Below, in pieces: positions 48,991 to 57,007 of a stretch of 64,000 bases of DNA (position 1 is its first letter; the number at the start of each line of letters is the position of its first letter). Both the position numbers and the translations under genes were made by a program. The DNA lies in contig JANODX010000241.1 in NCBI GenBank assembly GCA_031412915.1, positions 6,599 to 70,598 of the forward strand. The letters are read 5' to 3'. This DNA is from JAGNNV01 sp031412915 (GTDB taxonomy: Bacteria > Acidobacteriota > Vicinamibacteria > Fen-336 > JAGNNV01). The notes below the pieces were generated by a model that was not told the DNA's origin, ran no database searches, and was given only the letters and a program-made list of their open reading frames with translations.

Positions 48991-50547
48991 TTAGGCGGCG
49001 GTTGCGAAGAGACTGGGGTAGGCAACTTCCCTGAGCTTGATCGCGGTGGACATGGTCCTTCGACCGGCCAGGGAAACCCGCCAACGGTGCGAGCGCGGGA
49101 TTTTCGCGATGAGGCCGTGCGCATGGAGCCGACGGAACAACCGAGTGACCTGGCCCGGTTGCCTGTCTTCGTCTGGTGCGAGGGGATAGGCGGTGAGCCC
49201 CAACTTCTGTCGGACGTCGCGGTTGGTGAAGCCGTGCAGGGCGTGTTCCCCCGCCAGAAGCACCTCAAAGAGCATGCGCTCGTTGCGCGACAGCGGATTG
49301 AAGGCTCTGACCGTCCTGCCGTCTTTGGTCGGTGCCTTGGTCGTCAACGCATCGAGATCCCGCACGGCAGGAGTGGGATCTTGTACCTGGCTCAAAGCAT
49401 CCAGGTATCTGACATTGCTTTGGGCCGAGATCTCTCGATATCGGAACAACAACGTCACGCTCTTTCGTAGGGGAACCCATGCCATCACATCATGGCCCTG
49501 GCGACGTACTCGCCGCCGCACCCGGAATTCCTCGGGGTTATTGATCACTGTTTCCACCCGCAGCACGGCCCCTTTGTCGTACATCTTGATCCAATTCAAC
49601 TTCATCCGATGCTTCACCCGCCGGCCAGGTATCCGCGAGCCTGGAACTTCCACCTCGCGTTGGTCGGTCACCACCTCGCCCTGAAAGTGGCCGGTCAGCT
49701 TGCGACCGAGGAAGCTCATCACGTCGGTCGCGCTGAAGTAGAGCGCGCTGTACTGGCACAACCGGGGCATCAACTCCTCGAGGTCCGCGCGCTTGCGAAA
49801 CAGGATGTCGGTCGAGTACTCGGACTGAGCGGTCACCCAGTAGTACCGCAAGGGGTGGAGAGCACCCTTCTGGCGAAGCAGCGGATTGACGCGCAGGGCA
49901 TACCGATCGAGCACATGAATCCAATCCACTCGCTCGAAACCGTCGGCCAGTTTCTGCGATTGCTCGAAATCGCTCAGACGCACGAACGCGTTGTCGAGTT
50001 TCATGTACTTGAGATGGTGGCGATCGAGTTGCCGAGCCAGCCACTCGTGGCCGTTGACGTAGATCTGGATTTGGCACGGGAACCAGCTCTGGAGCTTGAC
50101 GTGGATAAGCCCCAGGTCCTTGTCGAGGAAGTAGTAATAGAAGTGGAGACACTTGCGCTTCGCCGACTGCACGTAGGGTGATTGACCGTTCCAGACCAGG
50201 GAGAACGTGCGGCACGGCTCCACCACCGACAGCACGCACACCAAGCCCTCCGTGATCCCATAGCGCTCGGCGATCTCCCGAGCCAGATCTTCCTTCTTCG
50301 TCGCGTGACTCAGATACTCGTAGGGGCGGCCTTCTCTTGTGCACAGATCCAGAGCGTGCCTCTTGAGCCGCTCCGCCTGGTCGAGCAGGAACGACTTGAG
50401 GATCTTTCCCCAGACCTCCCGGCTCTTGAGAAACGCGGCCATCGCGCCGCCGTTCATGATGGGCAGGTAGCCCCGGAAGAGGACCCGGTCAAAGCAACCC
50501 AGAGTCCCAACGATTCTGTCTGCGTGCTGTTCGATGAACTTGTCCAT
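48991..50547 (-). CDS. Unnamed mobile-element-associated protein (518 aa), two copies in the island
   Basis: Start ATG 50547 (MDKFIEQHADRIVGTLGCF); the frame upstream is open by chance. Recognisable blocks: FDRVLFRGYLPIMNGGAM, KRKCLHFYYYFLDKDLGLI, a central KHRMKLNWIKMYDKGAVLR followed by VETVINNPEEF, and a C-terminal winged-helix-like segment (GQVTRLFRRLHAHGLIAK). I recall similar multi-copy unnamed proteins in other bacteria, but no family name. No DDE triad, HUH motif or tyrosine-recombinase set can be assigned. A truncated copy at 45076-45328 shares its 3' tail. It sits next to the tRNA, where integrases are usually found. Confidence 0.6.
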   Translation of the reverse strand: MDKFIEQHADRIVGTLGCFDRVLFRGYLPIMNGGAMAAFLKSREVWGKILKSFLLDQAERLKRHALDLCTREGRPYEYLSHATKKEDLAREIAERYGITEGLVCVLSVVEPCRTFSLVWNGQSPYVQSAKRKCLHFYYYFLDKDLGLIHVKLQSWFPCQIQIYVNGHEWLARQLDRHHLKYMKLDNAFVRLSDFEQSQKLADGFERVDWIHVLDRYALRVNPLLRQKGALHPLRYYWVTAQSEYSTDILFRKRADLEELMPRLCQYSALYFSATDVMSFLGRKLTGHFQGEVVTDQREVEVPGSRIPGRRVKHRMKLNWIKMYDKGAVLRVETVINNPEEFRVRRRVRRQGHDVMAWVPLRKSVTLLFRYREISAQSNVRYLDALSQVQDPTPAVRDLDALTTKAPTKDGRTVRAFNPLSRNERMLFEVLLAGEHALHGFTNRDVRQKLGLTAYPLAPDEDRQPGQVTRLFRRLHAHGLIAKIPRSHRWRVSLAGRRTMSTAIKLREVAYPSLFATAA

Positions 50548-50946
50548 GCACGGGATCAGAACAGCTGGAACTGGGTGGGGCAAGTCAGGGGGGTCGAAAA
50601 CCGCTGGCACTCGCCTTGGCGCGGGGCGGTGCCCCGCATTGGTTGCGGCCGAAGGGCCGCGGTAGGCGAAACGAGCGGGATTTGCCAGTCCATTCGCGCG
50701 GCCGCGGAGCGGCGGTGGGCGTCCGGCCGGCGCGCTCCAGGAGCAGACGGGCGCGCCTGACGGGGCCTCGGAGGGGCTGGCTAGACCGTCTGGGTGACGC
50801 TCTGGGTGACACCGGGGTGACAAACTGTCCGATCACCCCCGGTTCTTCCCGAACGTCGACGAATAGGAGGCTACCACACGAAAAGGCTCAAAACCGGCGT
50901 AAATTCCAGCCTCTGAGCGAACTTGCGTTCGTGTGCGTTCAGCGGT
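50548..50946. other. Hairpin-rich region upstream of the 518-aa gene
   Basis: Within 50621-50713 are three compact inverted repeats: GCGGGGC-GGT-GCCCCGC (50621-50637), GCGGCC-GAAG-GGCCGC (50645-50660) and GCCGC-GGA-GCGGC (50701-50713). The remainder up to the attachment site is GC-rich without a credible gene. It may be the left end of the element or a structured regulatory RNA. Confidence 0.45.
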
Positions 50947-50993
50947 GTTGGTGGGCCCGCCGGGATTCGAACCCGGGACTTACCGGTTATGAG
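50947..50993. repeat. Right attachment-site copy within the tRNA gene
   Basis: 47 bases identical in direct orientation to 44082-44128. They span the CCA end plus two flanking bases through the 5' edge of the anticodon loop of the intact tRNA. Tyrosine recombinases commonly use the anticodon or T-loop of tRNA genes for crossover. Confidence 0.9.
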
Positions 50994-51024
50994 CCGGCGG
51001 TTCTGACCGCTGAACTACAGGCCC
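50949..51024 (-). tRNA. tRNA with CAU anticodon (Met or lysidine-modified Ile2)
   Basis: The minus strand folds as a canonical tRNA: acceptor GGGCCTG/CGGGCCC, D-stem GTTC/GAAC, anticodon stem GCCGG/CCGGT around loop CTCATAA (anticodon CAU), T-stem CCGGG/CCCGG with TTCGAAT loop, discriminator A and encoded CCA. The sequence does not decide between elongator Met and Ile2. It lies 25 nt after the adhesin-like gene on the same strand and is the integration site of the island. Confidence 0.93.
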
Positions 51025-51049
51025 GTCCCAGAGACTAGCAGGGAAGGGG

Positions 51050-54000
51050 TTAGGGCAGAACCGGGGTTGCGGGCGGTTGTACGACGACCTCGGGCCGATA
51101 ACCATCGATGCCCGCGTTCCCCGCGCCGCCCGAAGGAACAACCACCGTACTTGGATCGGTGCCCGCGGTCTGCACCAGATTGGGCGGAAGGGTGGAGTTC
51201 ACGACATCCACGGTGGCTATGCCCGGGGCGACGCCGGAAGCGATGTAGACGCCGGTCGAATCAGTCACCGCGGAGACGATCTGGCCATTCGTCGCCGTGA
51301 TCAAAACACTGACGCCAGGCAACCCGGGTTCGTTCGCGTCCTGCGCTCCGTTGCCGTTGTTGTCGAGGAAGACCAGGCCCGTGACCGATCCGCTCGGCCC
51401 GCCCGGAGGTGTGATCGTGGGCAGGTAGCCGTCGATTCCCGCGTTGACCGTACCGCCCGAGGGAACGAGCGCCGTGCTTGGATCGGTTCCCGCAATGGTG
51501 TGGGTCACACCCGGGGGCAGGGTCGAATCGACCACGTCGACCAAAGCCGTGCCCGGTGGAACATTCGTCGCCATGTACAACCCGCTCGCGCCGGTGACGA
51601 CCACGAAGGTTTGGCCGTTTTGGGCGGTGATGGTGACGCTCACGCCGGGAATCCCGTTTTCGCCTGGGCCCTGGACGCCGTTCCCATCGAGGTCGAAGAA
51701 CACAAGACCCGTGACCGTCCCGCCCCCGGGCGCAGGAGGAGGTTGGTACCCGTCGATGCCGGCGTTGTTGATGGTCCCGGCCAGAACGTTGAGCGAGCTT
51801 GGGTCCACTCCCGCCGTTTGAGCCAGGCCCGGAGGCAGGGTCGAGTTGTCGACATCGACGGTAGCGGCTCCGACGGGCACGGTTGGGGCGGTGTAGACGC
51901 CGTTCGGACCGGTGGTCACGGTGATCGGGGGCCCGGACGCCGGAGTGATCGTCACCTGGACGCCCGGGTATCCAGGCTCCCCTGGATCGCGGACTCCGTT
52001 TCCGTTCGTGTCCTGGAACACGGTGCCGGTGACTCCACCGGTGGTCGCAGAGGGAACCGCGGCGTTGAAACCATCGAATCCCGCGTTGGTCAGGCTGTTC
52101 GGAGCCACGACCAGGGCGCTCGGGTCGGTCCCCGCGGTTTGAGTCAGGCCGGGCGGCAGGGTCCCGTTGACCACGTCGAGAGTGGCGGCGCCGACGGCCG
52201 CATTCAGGATAGCGTACGCTCCCGAGGTGTCGGTCGTTCCGGACAGAACCTGACCCGTCGAGGTCGTGAGGAGAACCATCACCCCGGGAATTCCCGGCTC
52301 CCCTGCATCCTGCGTTCCGTTGGCGTTGAGATCCAGGAAGACGACACCGGTGACGGTTCCCGACGGACCCGCGGCCCCCGCGAGTCGATAGCCGTCGACG
52401 CCCGCGTTGGCGGCGCCTCCGGAAGGCACGGCGACAGCACTTGGATCCACACCCGCGGTCTGAAAAAGGCCCGGGGGCAAGGTGGAATTCACGATGTCCA
52501 CCGTGGCTGGGCCTGCGGGAACGTTGATGGCCGTATAAACGCCGGTGGCATTCGTGGTCACATAGAAGATCTGACCGTTCGCGGAGATGATCTCGACGCT
52601 CACGTTGGCTATGCCGCCTTCGACGCCGTCCTGAACCCCGTTTCCGTTGTCGTCGAAGAACACGACCCCGGTCACCGAACCCGTGGGGCCGACCGGCGTG
52701 ACGGGCGGTCGGTAACCGTCGACCCCCGCAGAGGTAGGAGGACCGGCCACGACGACGACCGGGCTTGGATCCGGTCCAACGGTCTGGGTTACGTTCGGAG
52801 GCAGCGTGCTATCAACGACGTCCACCGTGGCCGCGCCCACCGGCACGTTCGTGACCGTGTAGACACCGTTGCCGTCGGTAGTCACGATGAACAGCTGCCC
52901 GCCGAAAGCGGTGATGATGACGCTGACGCCCGGAATCCCCGGTTCGCCCGGATCCTGGAAACCATCGCCGTCCAGGTCGAGGAAAATGAGACCGCTGACT
53001 CCGCCAAGTCCACCCGTGCTTGGACCCACGAGATATCCATCGACGCCGCCAAACGTACTCTGTCCGGCGAGCACAACCACTGAATTCGGGTCGACGCCCG
53101 CGCTGGTGTGGACAGCACCCGCAGGCAGCGTGGCATCGACCACATCGATGGTGGCCGGACCCGGCGGCAAGTCGGTCACCGCCCAAACCCCGTTGGAAGC
53201 CGTGGTCACGAGGTGAGTGAGCCCCTGCGCGTCGCTCACCACCACACTGACTCCGGGAAGGCCCGGTTCGGTCGCATCCTGGACGCCATTGTTGTTGCTG
53301 TCCATGAAGACGACGCCAAACAGCGCGCCGGTGGCCACCGGGATCGCGGGAGGCAGGTAGCCGTCCAGGCCGGCGCTCGTGGGCAGGCCCGAGGTCACGT
53401 TGACCGTGGTTGGGTCCGTGCCGGCGGTTTGCGACAGGCCCGGAGGCAAGGTTGAGTTCACGATGTCCACAACCGCCGAACCTACAGGCACTCCGTTCAG
53501 AACGTAATCACCGTTCGAGTTGGTGGTCACTGCGGTGACAAAACCAGTGGCGTCGGTGATCGATACGCTGACGTTCGGGATTCCCGGCTCGTTCACACCC
53601 TGGACACCGTCGCCGTTCAGATCGAGGAACACTCTTCCGGTGATGGCCCCGGTCTCGCCCGGCGGCCTGGGTGTGGGCGTCGCGGTTGGCGTGGCGGTTG
53701 GGGTTGGGGTTGGGGTCGGGGTGGGGGTTGGGGTTGCGGTGGGCGTCGGCGTGATTGTTGGAGGGGCGGTTGGGGTTGGAGTTATCGAAGGCGTGGGGGC
53801 AGGTCCAGGGGGAACGGGGTTCCCGGGCTTTCCGGTGTCCGGCGGGGGCTCCGGCTGAACCGGCGGTGGGGATGCGGGTCCCGGCTCGACGCTGGGATTC
53901 ACGCCCGTGAGGCCTCCCGAGAGTTTTCCGCCGGCCGTGAGTCTTCCAACCGCCGTCTGAATCACGCACGAAAGTTCCGCGGCAAGCTTCTTCGACCAGG

Positions 54001-55141
54001 CAGCCCGCAGCCAGTCTATGGCTTCACGGGCCTTGTCGCGCGTTATCGGTCCCTTGGGACCAGGATCGAACCCGACCCTTTTCAGCGTGGTCAGGTAATC
54101 GTCGGGGGAGGCCTTCAGGCGCTGAAGCCGAAGGCGGCCCACGGTTGCGCCGTTGGCGAGAAGAACCGCGAATGAATGGCGTCCGGCGTTGAATTCGCTG
54201 GTGAGCAGCGTGCGCCATTTCGGGGTCGGATCTCCCGTGGGACAGATGTCAGCGCGGCGACATGAGTCGGCGAGCCAGGTTTGGCCGGCACCTTCCGTGG
54301 TCCAGGCCGTCACCGCGTACAGACCCGCCTTCGGGATGTCGACATAGACAATCGCATGAAGGCCTTCCGCGGTCGCGCGAAGCTCAAAGTCCTCGGACTC
54401 GGTGCGCGCCAGGCTGACCGCCGAGTCGGGCGCCAGTCGGTCGAATTTCCCGGCGCGGATCTCGATCGGTTCTTCGGCGGGCGGAAGCTCGCTTTCCAGG
54501 TCCAGCGCCTGCAGCAGGGTCCGCGCCAGATCTTCGTCGGTGGTCAGGGCCGGAGCACGCCATCCATTTTCAGGTTCGATGGGATGAAGACAGGGCGGCG
54601 AAACCTGAATGGACTCAAGAGATGTCCCGGGGGGCAGAACCACCGAGAGAGTGTGGTTGCCGGGTTCCATGCGGATCCAACCGAGGTCCACATCGCTGTA
54701 TTCGTTCCCGCCGCCCGTGGGTCGATGCGTCTCGACCGCGTCGAGCTGTCCGTCCTTTCGGATCTCCACCTGAAACGGCCGATCCGGCGCGCCGCGAAGC
54801 CGCAGGCGAACGTTGTAGTCGCCATTTCGGATGATGGGGAGGTCGTATGCGGTTTCACCAGGCTCCGGGCCCGCGTCTATGAAGCTCCCCCGTCTGGTAA
54901 CGCCGGTGGCCCGTTTATATTTCGACGCGGGGAGGACCTTCTCGTCCGTCCAGGCCAGGGATCGGAAGAGTTCCGTGGCGTTTTCGGTGCCCTGAAGGTT
55001 GTCCTCGAAACCGAGGCTTCGCATCATCATCCGCGCCCACTCGGAGTGGGTCACGGGCGATCGGCGAGGGTCGCCATAGAGGGGGACGAGGACGGCCATG
55101 GACAAGGCCGCAACGATCCCAAGTGCTCGATTTGTCTTCAT
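51050..55141 (-). CDS. Large secreted protein with eight SdrD B-like repeats
   Basis: A 1363-aa protein. ATG 55141 gives MKTNRALGIVAALSMAVLV, a signal peptide; the track-length start 10 codons earlier is unlikely. Residues ~30-400 are a globular N-terminal region of unknown fold. A Thr-Pro linker (about residues 420-480) follows. Then come eight repeats of ~105 residues, each with D-x-N-G-N/D-G-x-Q-D-x2-EPG-x-PGV (for example DLNGDGVQGVNEPGIPNV) and the tail LPPGLxQTAGTDP. The acidic turns resemble calcium-binding SdrD B-type domains of surface adhesins. No sortase or type-9 sorting signal is seen. A rod-like surface or matrix protein is the best interpretation. Confidence 0.8.
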   Translation of the reverse strand: MKTNRALGIVAALSMAVLVPLYGDPRRSPVTHSEWARMMMRSLGFEDNLQGTENATELFRSLAWTDEKVLPASKYKRATGVTRRGSFIDAGPEPGETAYDLPIIRNGDYNVRLRLRGAPDRPFQVEIRKDGQLDAVETHRPTGGGNEYSDVDLGWIRMEPGNHTLSVVLPPGTSLESIQVSPPCLHPIEPENGWRAPALTTDEDLARTLLQALDLESELPPAEEPIEIRAGKFDRLAPDSAVSLARTESEDFELRATAEGLHAIVYVDIPKAGLYAVTAWTTEGAGQTWLADSCRRADICPTGDPTPKWRTLLTSEFNAGRHSFAVLLANGATVGRLRLQRLKASPDDYLTTLKRVGFDPGPKGPITRDKAREAIDWLRAAWSKKLAAELSCVIQTAVGRLTAGGKLSGGLTGVNPSVEPGPASPPPVQPEPPPDTGKPGNPVPPGPAPTPSITPTPTAPPTITPTPTATPTPTPTPTPTPTATPTATPTPRPPGETGAITGRVFLDLNGDGVQGVNEPGIPNVSVSITDATGFVTAVTTNSNGDYVLNGVPVGSAVVDIVNSTLPPGLSQTAGTDPTTVNVTSGLPTSAGLDGYLPPAIPVATGALFGVVFMDSNNNGVQDATEPGLPGVSVVVSDAQGLTHLVTTASNGVWAVTDLPPGPATIDVVDATLPAGAVHTSAGVDPNSVVVLAGQSTFGGVDGYLVGPSTGGLGGVSGLIFLDLDGDGFQDPGEPGIPGVSVIITAFGGQLFIVTTDGNGVYTVTNVPVGAATVDVVDSTLPPNVTQTVGPDPSPVVVVAGPPTSAGVDGYRPPVTPVGPTGSVTGVVFFDDNGNGVQDGVEGGIANVSVEIISANGQIFYVTTNATGVYTAINVPAGPATVDIVNSTLPPGLFQTAGVDPSAVAVPSGGAANAGVDGYRLAGAAGPSGTVTGVVFLDLNANGTQDAGEPGIPGVMVLLTTSTGQVLSGTTDTSGAYAILNAAVGAATLDVVNGTLPPGLTQTAGTDPSALVVAPNSLTNAGFDGFNAAVPSATTGGVTGTVFQDTNGNGVRDPGEPGYPGVQVTITPASGPPITVTTGPNGVYTAPTVPVGAATVDVDNSTLPPGLAQTAGVDPSSLNVLAGTINNAGIDGYQPPPAPGGGTVTGLVFFDLDGNGVQGPGENGIPGVSVTITAQNGQTFVVVTGASGLYMATNVPPGTALVDVVDSTLPPGVTHTIAGTDPSTALVPSGGTVNAGIDGYLPTITPPGGPSGSVTGLVFLDNNGNGAQDANEPGLPGVSVLITATNGQIVSAVTDSTGVYIASGVAPGIATVDVVNSTLPPNLVQTAGTDPSTVVVPSGGAGNAGIDGYRPEVVVQPPATPVLP
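53700..53733 (+). other. G-quadruplex-type sequence in the linker coding region
   Basis: Six runs of four or five G are separated by one or two bases (GGGG-TT-GGGG-TT-GGGG-TC-GGGG-T-GGGGG-TT-GGGG). They arise from the repeated Thr-Pro codons on the opposite strand and lie on the template strand of the adhesin-like gene. The pattern satisfies the usual G4 rule several times over. Confidence 0.7.
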
Positions 55142-55333
55142 GACGTACGGGTCTTCCGCGGACAGAAACACCCACGATTTCGGAGAGAAAACCGAATGGA
55201 AGGAAAAAAGAAATCAGGAGATCGATTCAAGAAGAGGTGAAGCCGAAACTCTATGCGAACCCCTCGCATTCGAGGAAGCCGGGGTGTGATGCCTCTCACG
55301 GGTCCGAATCAGTCCCCACGGCGGGACCGCAAA

Positions 55334-55363
55334 GCATTAGACTACATTTAAATTGTTCAATGC
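55334..55363 (+). promoter_or_regulatory. AT-rich candidate promoter/operator of the fur-like gene
   Basis: In this G+C-rich genome the 30 bp before and across the start are AT-rich. They contain the perfect palindrome ATTTAAAT (55346-55353) and flanking GCATT/AATGC arms (55334-55338 and 55359-55363). No Shine-Dalgarno precedes ATG 55360, and a -10-like TAAATT lies only about 6 nt upstream, so the mRNA may be leaderless and the site autoregulated. Confidence 0.4.
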
Positions 55364-55815
55364 AAAGAGCATTTGCCGACGAAAACCGCGCCCTGGAGGC
55401 GCACTTGAAACTTCGGGGCCTCAACCGGAGTTCGCGGCGGGACGTGGTCGTCAGCACTTTCCTCGCCTCGGACAAACATCTCTCGGTTGACGATCTTTAC
55501 AACCTCGTCCGCCGAAAGTCGCCGGGGATCGGGCGAACCACGGTTTACCGTACCCTGAAACTTCTGGAGAGCGCAGGTCTCGCCCAGTCCCTGGTCCTCA
55601 AGGGAGAGACACGCTTCGAACGCGAGCTGAATCGACGGCATCACGATCACTTCATCTGCAGCCAATGCGGCGCGATCTTCGAGTTCAGCTCGGACGAAAT
55701 CGAAGCGCTCCAGGAAGGTGAGGCTCGGAAGATCGGCTTTCGCATCGAGGGCCACCGGCATCAGGTTTTTGGGCGTTGCGCGAAATGCCGAACGGAAGAG
55801 AAGGGGAAATCATGA
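55360..55815 (+). CDS. Fur-family metal- or peroxide-responsive regulator
   Basis: A 151-aa protein starting at ATG 55360 (MQRAFADENRALEAHLKLRG). The winged helix holds KHLSVDDLYNLVRRK and PGIGRTTVYRTLKLLESAG (recognition helix). The dimer/metal domain has HHDHFICSQCG and FGRCAKCR: two CxxC pairs for structural zinc and the HHDH metal motif. Family members (Fur, Zur, PerR, Nur) repress genes in response to metal or peroxide. Which signal it uses is not decided here. Its stop overlaps the enolase-superfamily gene as ATGA. Confidence 0.9.
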   Translation: MQRAFADENRALEAHLKLRGLNRSSRRDVVVSTFLASDKHLSVDDLYNLVRRKSPGIGRTTVYRTLKLLESAGLAQSLVLKGETRFERELNRRHHDHFICSQCGAIFEFSSDEIEALQEGEARKIGFRIEGHRHQVFGRCAKCRTEEKGKS

Positions 55816-56933
55816 CCGTGCGAGTGTCTCGAATCGAAATCCGCCATCTTGAGATGCCTCTGCGCTTCCGCTTCGAGACGTCTTTCGGGGCGGTGACGCA
55901 GAAGTCCTTTCTGCTCGCCCAGATCTTTTCAAAGGACGGCGCATGGGGCCTCGGCGAATGTGTGGCCGAAGACGATCCCTACTATCTCCCCGAGACCAAC
56001 GGCACGGTTTCGCACGTGATCCGCGATTTCCTGGCTCCCCTGGTCCTGGCCCACGCTTTCGAGGGCCCAACGGAAACCGACGGGTTGTTTTCCAGAATCC
56101 GCGGCCACGAGATGGCCAAAGCCGTTCTGGAGATGGCGATCTGGGACTTGTTCGCCCGCATCCGCGGGGAGTCCCTCTCTCAGACCCTGGGAGGAACCGC
56201 ACGGGAGACGATCGCCGCCGGGGTATCCATTGGACTGCAGCACGACATTCCTTCACTCCTGAAGAAAGTGGGCGAAGAGGTGGCGGCGGGCTACCAGCGG
56301 ATCAAGATCAAGATCAAGCCGGGGGCCGACGTCGATCTCGTCCGCGCCATTCGAAAGGAATTCCCTTCCATTCCGCTCATGGTGGATGCGAACAGCGCCT
56401 ATACGCTCGCCGACGCTTCCCGGCTCAAAGAATTCGACGCGTTCAATTTGATGATGATCGAGCAACCGCTCGCCTGGAACGACATCATCGACCACTCGAA
56501 ACTGCAGCCTTCGCTGCAAACCCCGATTTGCCTGGACGAGTCGATCACCAGTGACGCGGCGGCGCAAAGCGCGCTTTCGATCGGCGCCTGCCGAATCATC
56601 AACATCAAGGCCGGAAGGGTGGGCGGACTTCTGAATTCCCGGCTTATCCAGGCGACCGCAGCCGCGCGCGGCATTCCGGTGTGGTGCGGGGGCATGCTTG
56701 AATCCGGGATCGGCCGCCTGGCCAACGTTCATCTGCAGACCCTTCCCGGATTCACGCTTCCCGGGGACACCTCGGCGAGCGCACGCTACTTCGAGGAGGA
56801 TCTCATCGAACCTGGAGTGGTGGTCGATTCCAACGGCCGGATCAATGTGCCCAAAGGTCCCGGATTGGGGCACGAAGTCGTCTGGTCGAGAGTCGACCGG
56901 GCCACCGTGCGGCGCGAGACCCTGACCCTCTGA
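55812..56933 (+). CDS. o-Succinylbenzoate synthase / N-succinylamino acid racemase (enolase superfamily)
   Basis: A 373-aa enolase-superfamily protein starting at ATG 55812 in the ATGA overlap with the fur-like gene. The muconate-lactonizing-type barrel carries the catalytic K-x-K pair (RIKIKIKPG, K165/K167), metal ligands in VDANSAYT, IEQPLAW and CLDESITS, and the second lysine in NIKAGRVGG. WCGGMLESGIGR completes the OSBS/NSAR pattern. It could serve menaquinone synthesis or amino-acid racemisation. No other men genes are nearby, so I cannot decide. Confidence 0.88.
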   Translation: MTVRVSRIEIRHLEMPLRFRFETSFGAVTQKSFLLAQIFSKDGAWGLGECVAEDDPYYLPETNGTVSHVIRDFLAPLVLAHAFEGPTETDGLFSRIRGHEMAKAVLEMAIWDLFARIRGESLSQTLGGTARETIAAGVSIGLQHDIPSLLKKVGEEVAAGYQRIKIKIKPGADVDLVRAIRKEFPSIPLMVDANSAYTLADASRLKEFDAFNLMMIEQPLAWNDIIDHSKLQPSLQTPICLDESITSDAAAQSALSIGACRIINIKAGRVGGLLNSRLIQATAAARGIPVWCGGMLESGIGRLANVHLQTLPGFTLPGDTSASARYFEEDLIEPGVVVDSNGRINVPKGPGLGHEVVWSRVDRATVRRETLTL

Positions 56934-57007
56934 TCCCCTCTCCGCCGGGCGTCCATGCACCATCCAAGGCGCAGGTCAGATATTCTCTGCCCTGTACCTT
57001 TTGACCT

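Larger units (their letters stand above)
44082..50993. mobile_element. tRNA-integrated genomic island of about 6.9 kb, no recognisable integrase
   Basis: A perfect 47-bp direct repeat bounds this interval. The right copy is the 3' half of an intact tRNA-CAU gene and the left copy is a detached tRNA 3' half. This is the classic outcome of site-specific integration into a tRNA gene, where the tRNA is restored on one side. Inside are a PD-(D/E)XK-like nuclease, a degraded element copy, a secreted trypsin-like protease, a truncated methyltransferase, a DUF418 membrane protein and a 518-aa protein of an unnamed family next to the tRNA. No tyrosine or serine recombinase was found, so the element is either decayed, mobilised in trans, or uses an unusual enzyme. 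Confidence 0.85.

Noticed and set aside
48766..49470. Fusion of the DUF418 frame with the element gene tail (ORF running to 49268 on the minus strand)
   Set aside because: The extension beyond 48920 reads the element gene out of frame; the DUF418 protein starts naturally at 48920.
51077..53083. Repeated DNA suspected as a CRISPR array or tandem satellite
   Set aside because: The period is about 315 bp and in frame; it encodes repeated SdrD B-like domains, with no short repeat-spacer pattern.
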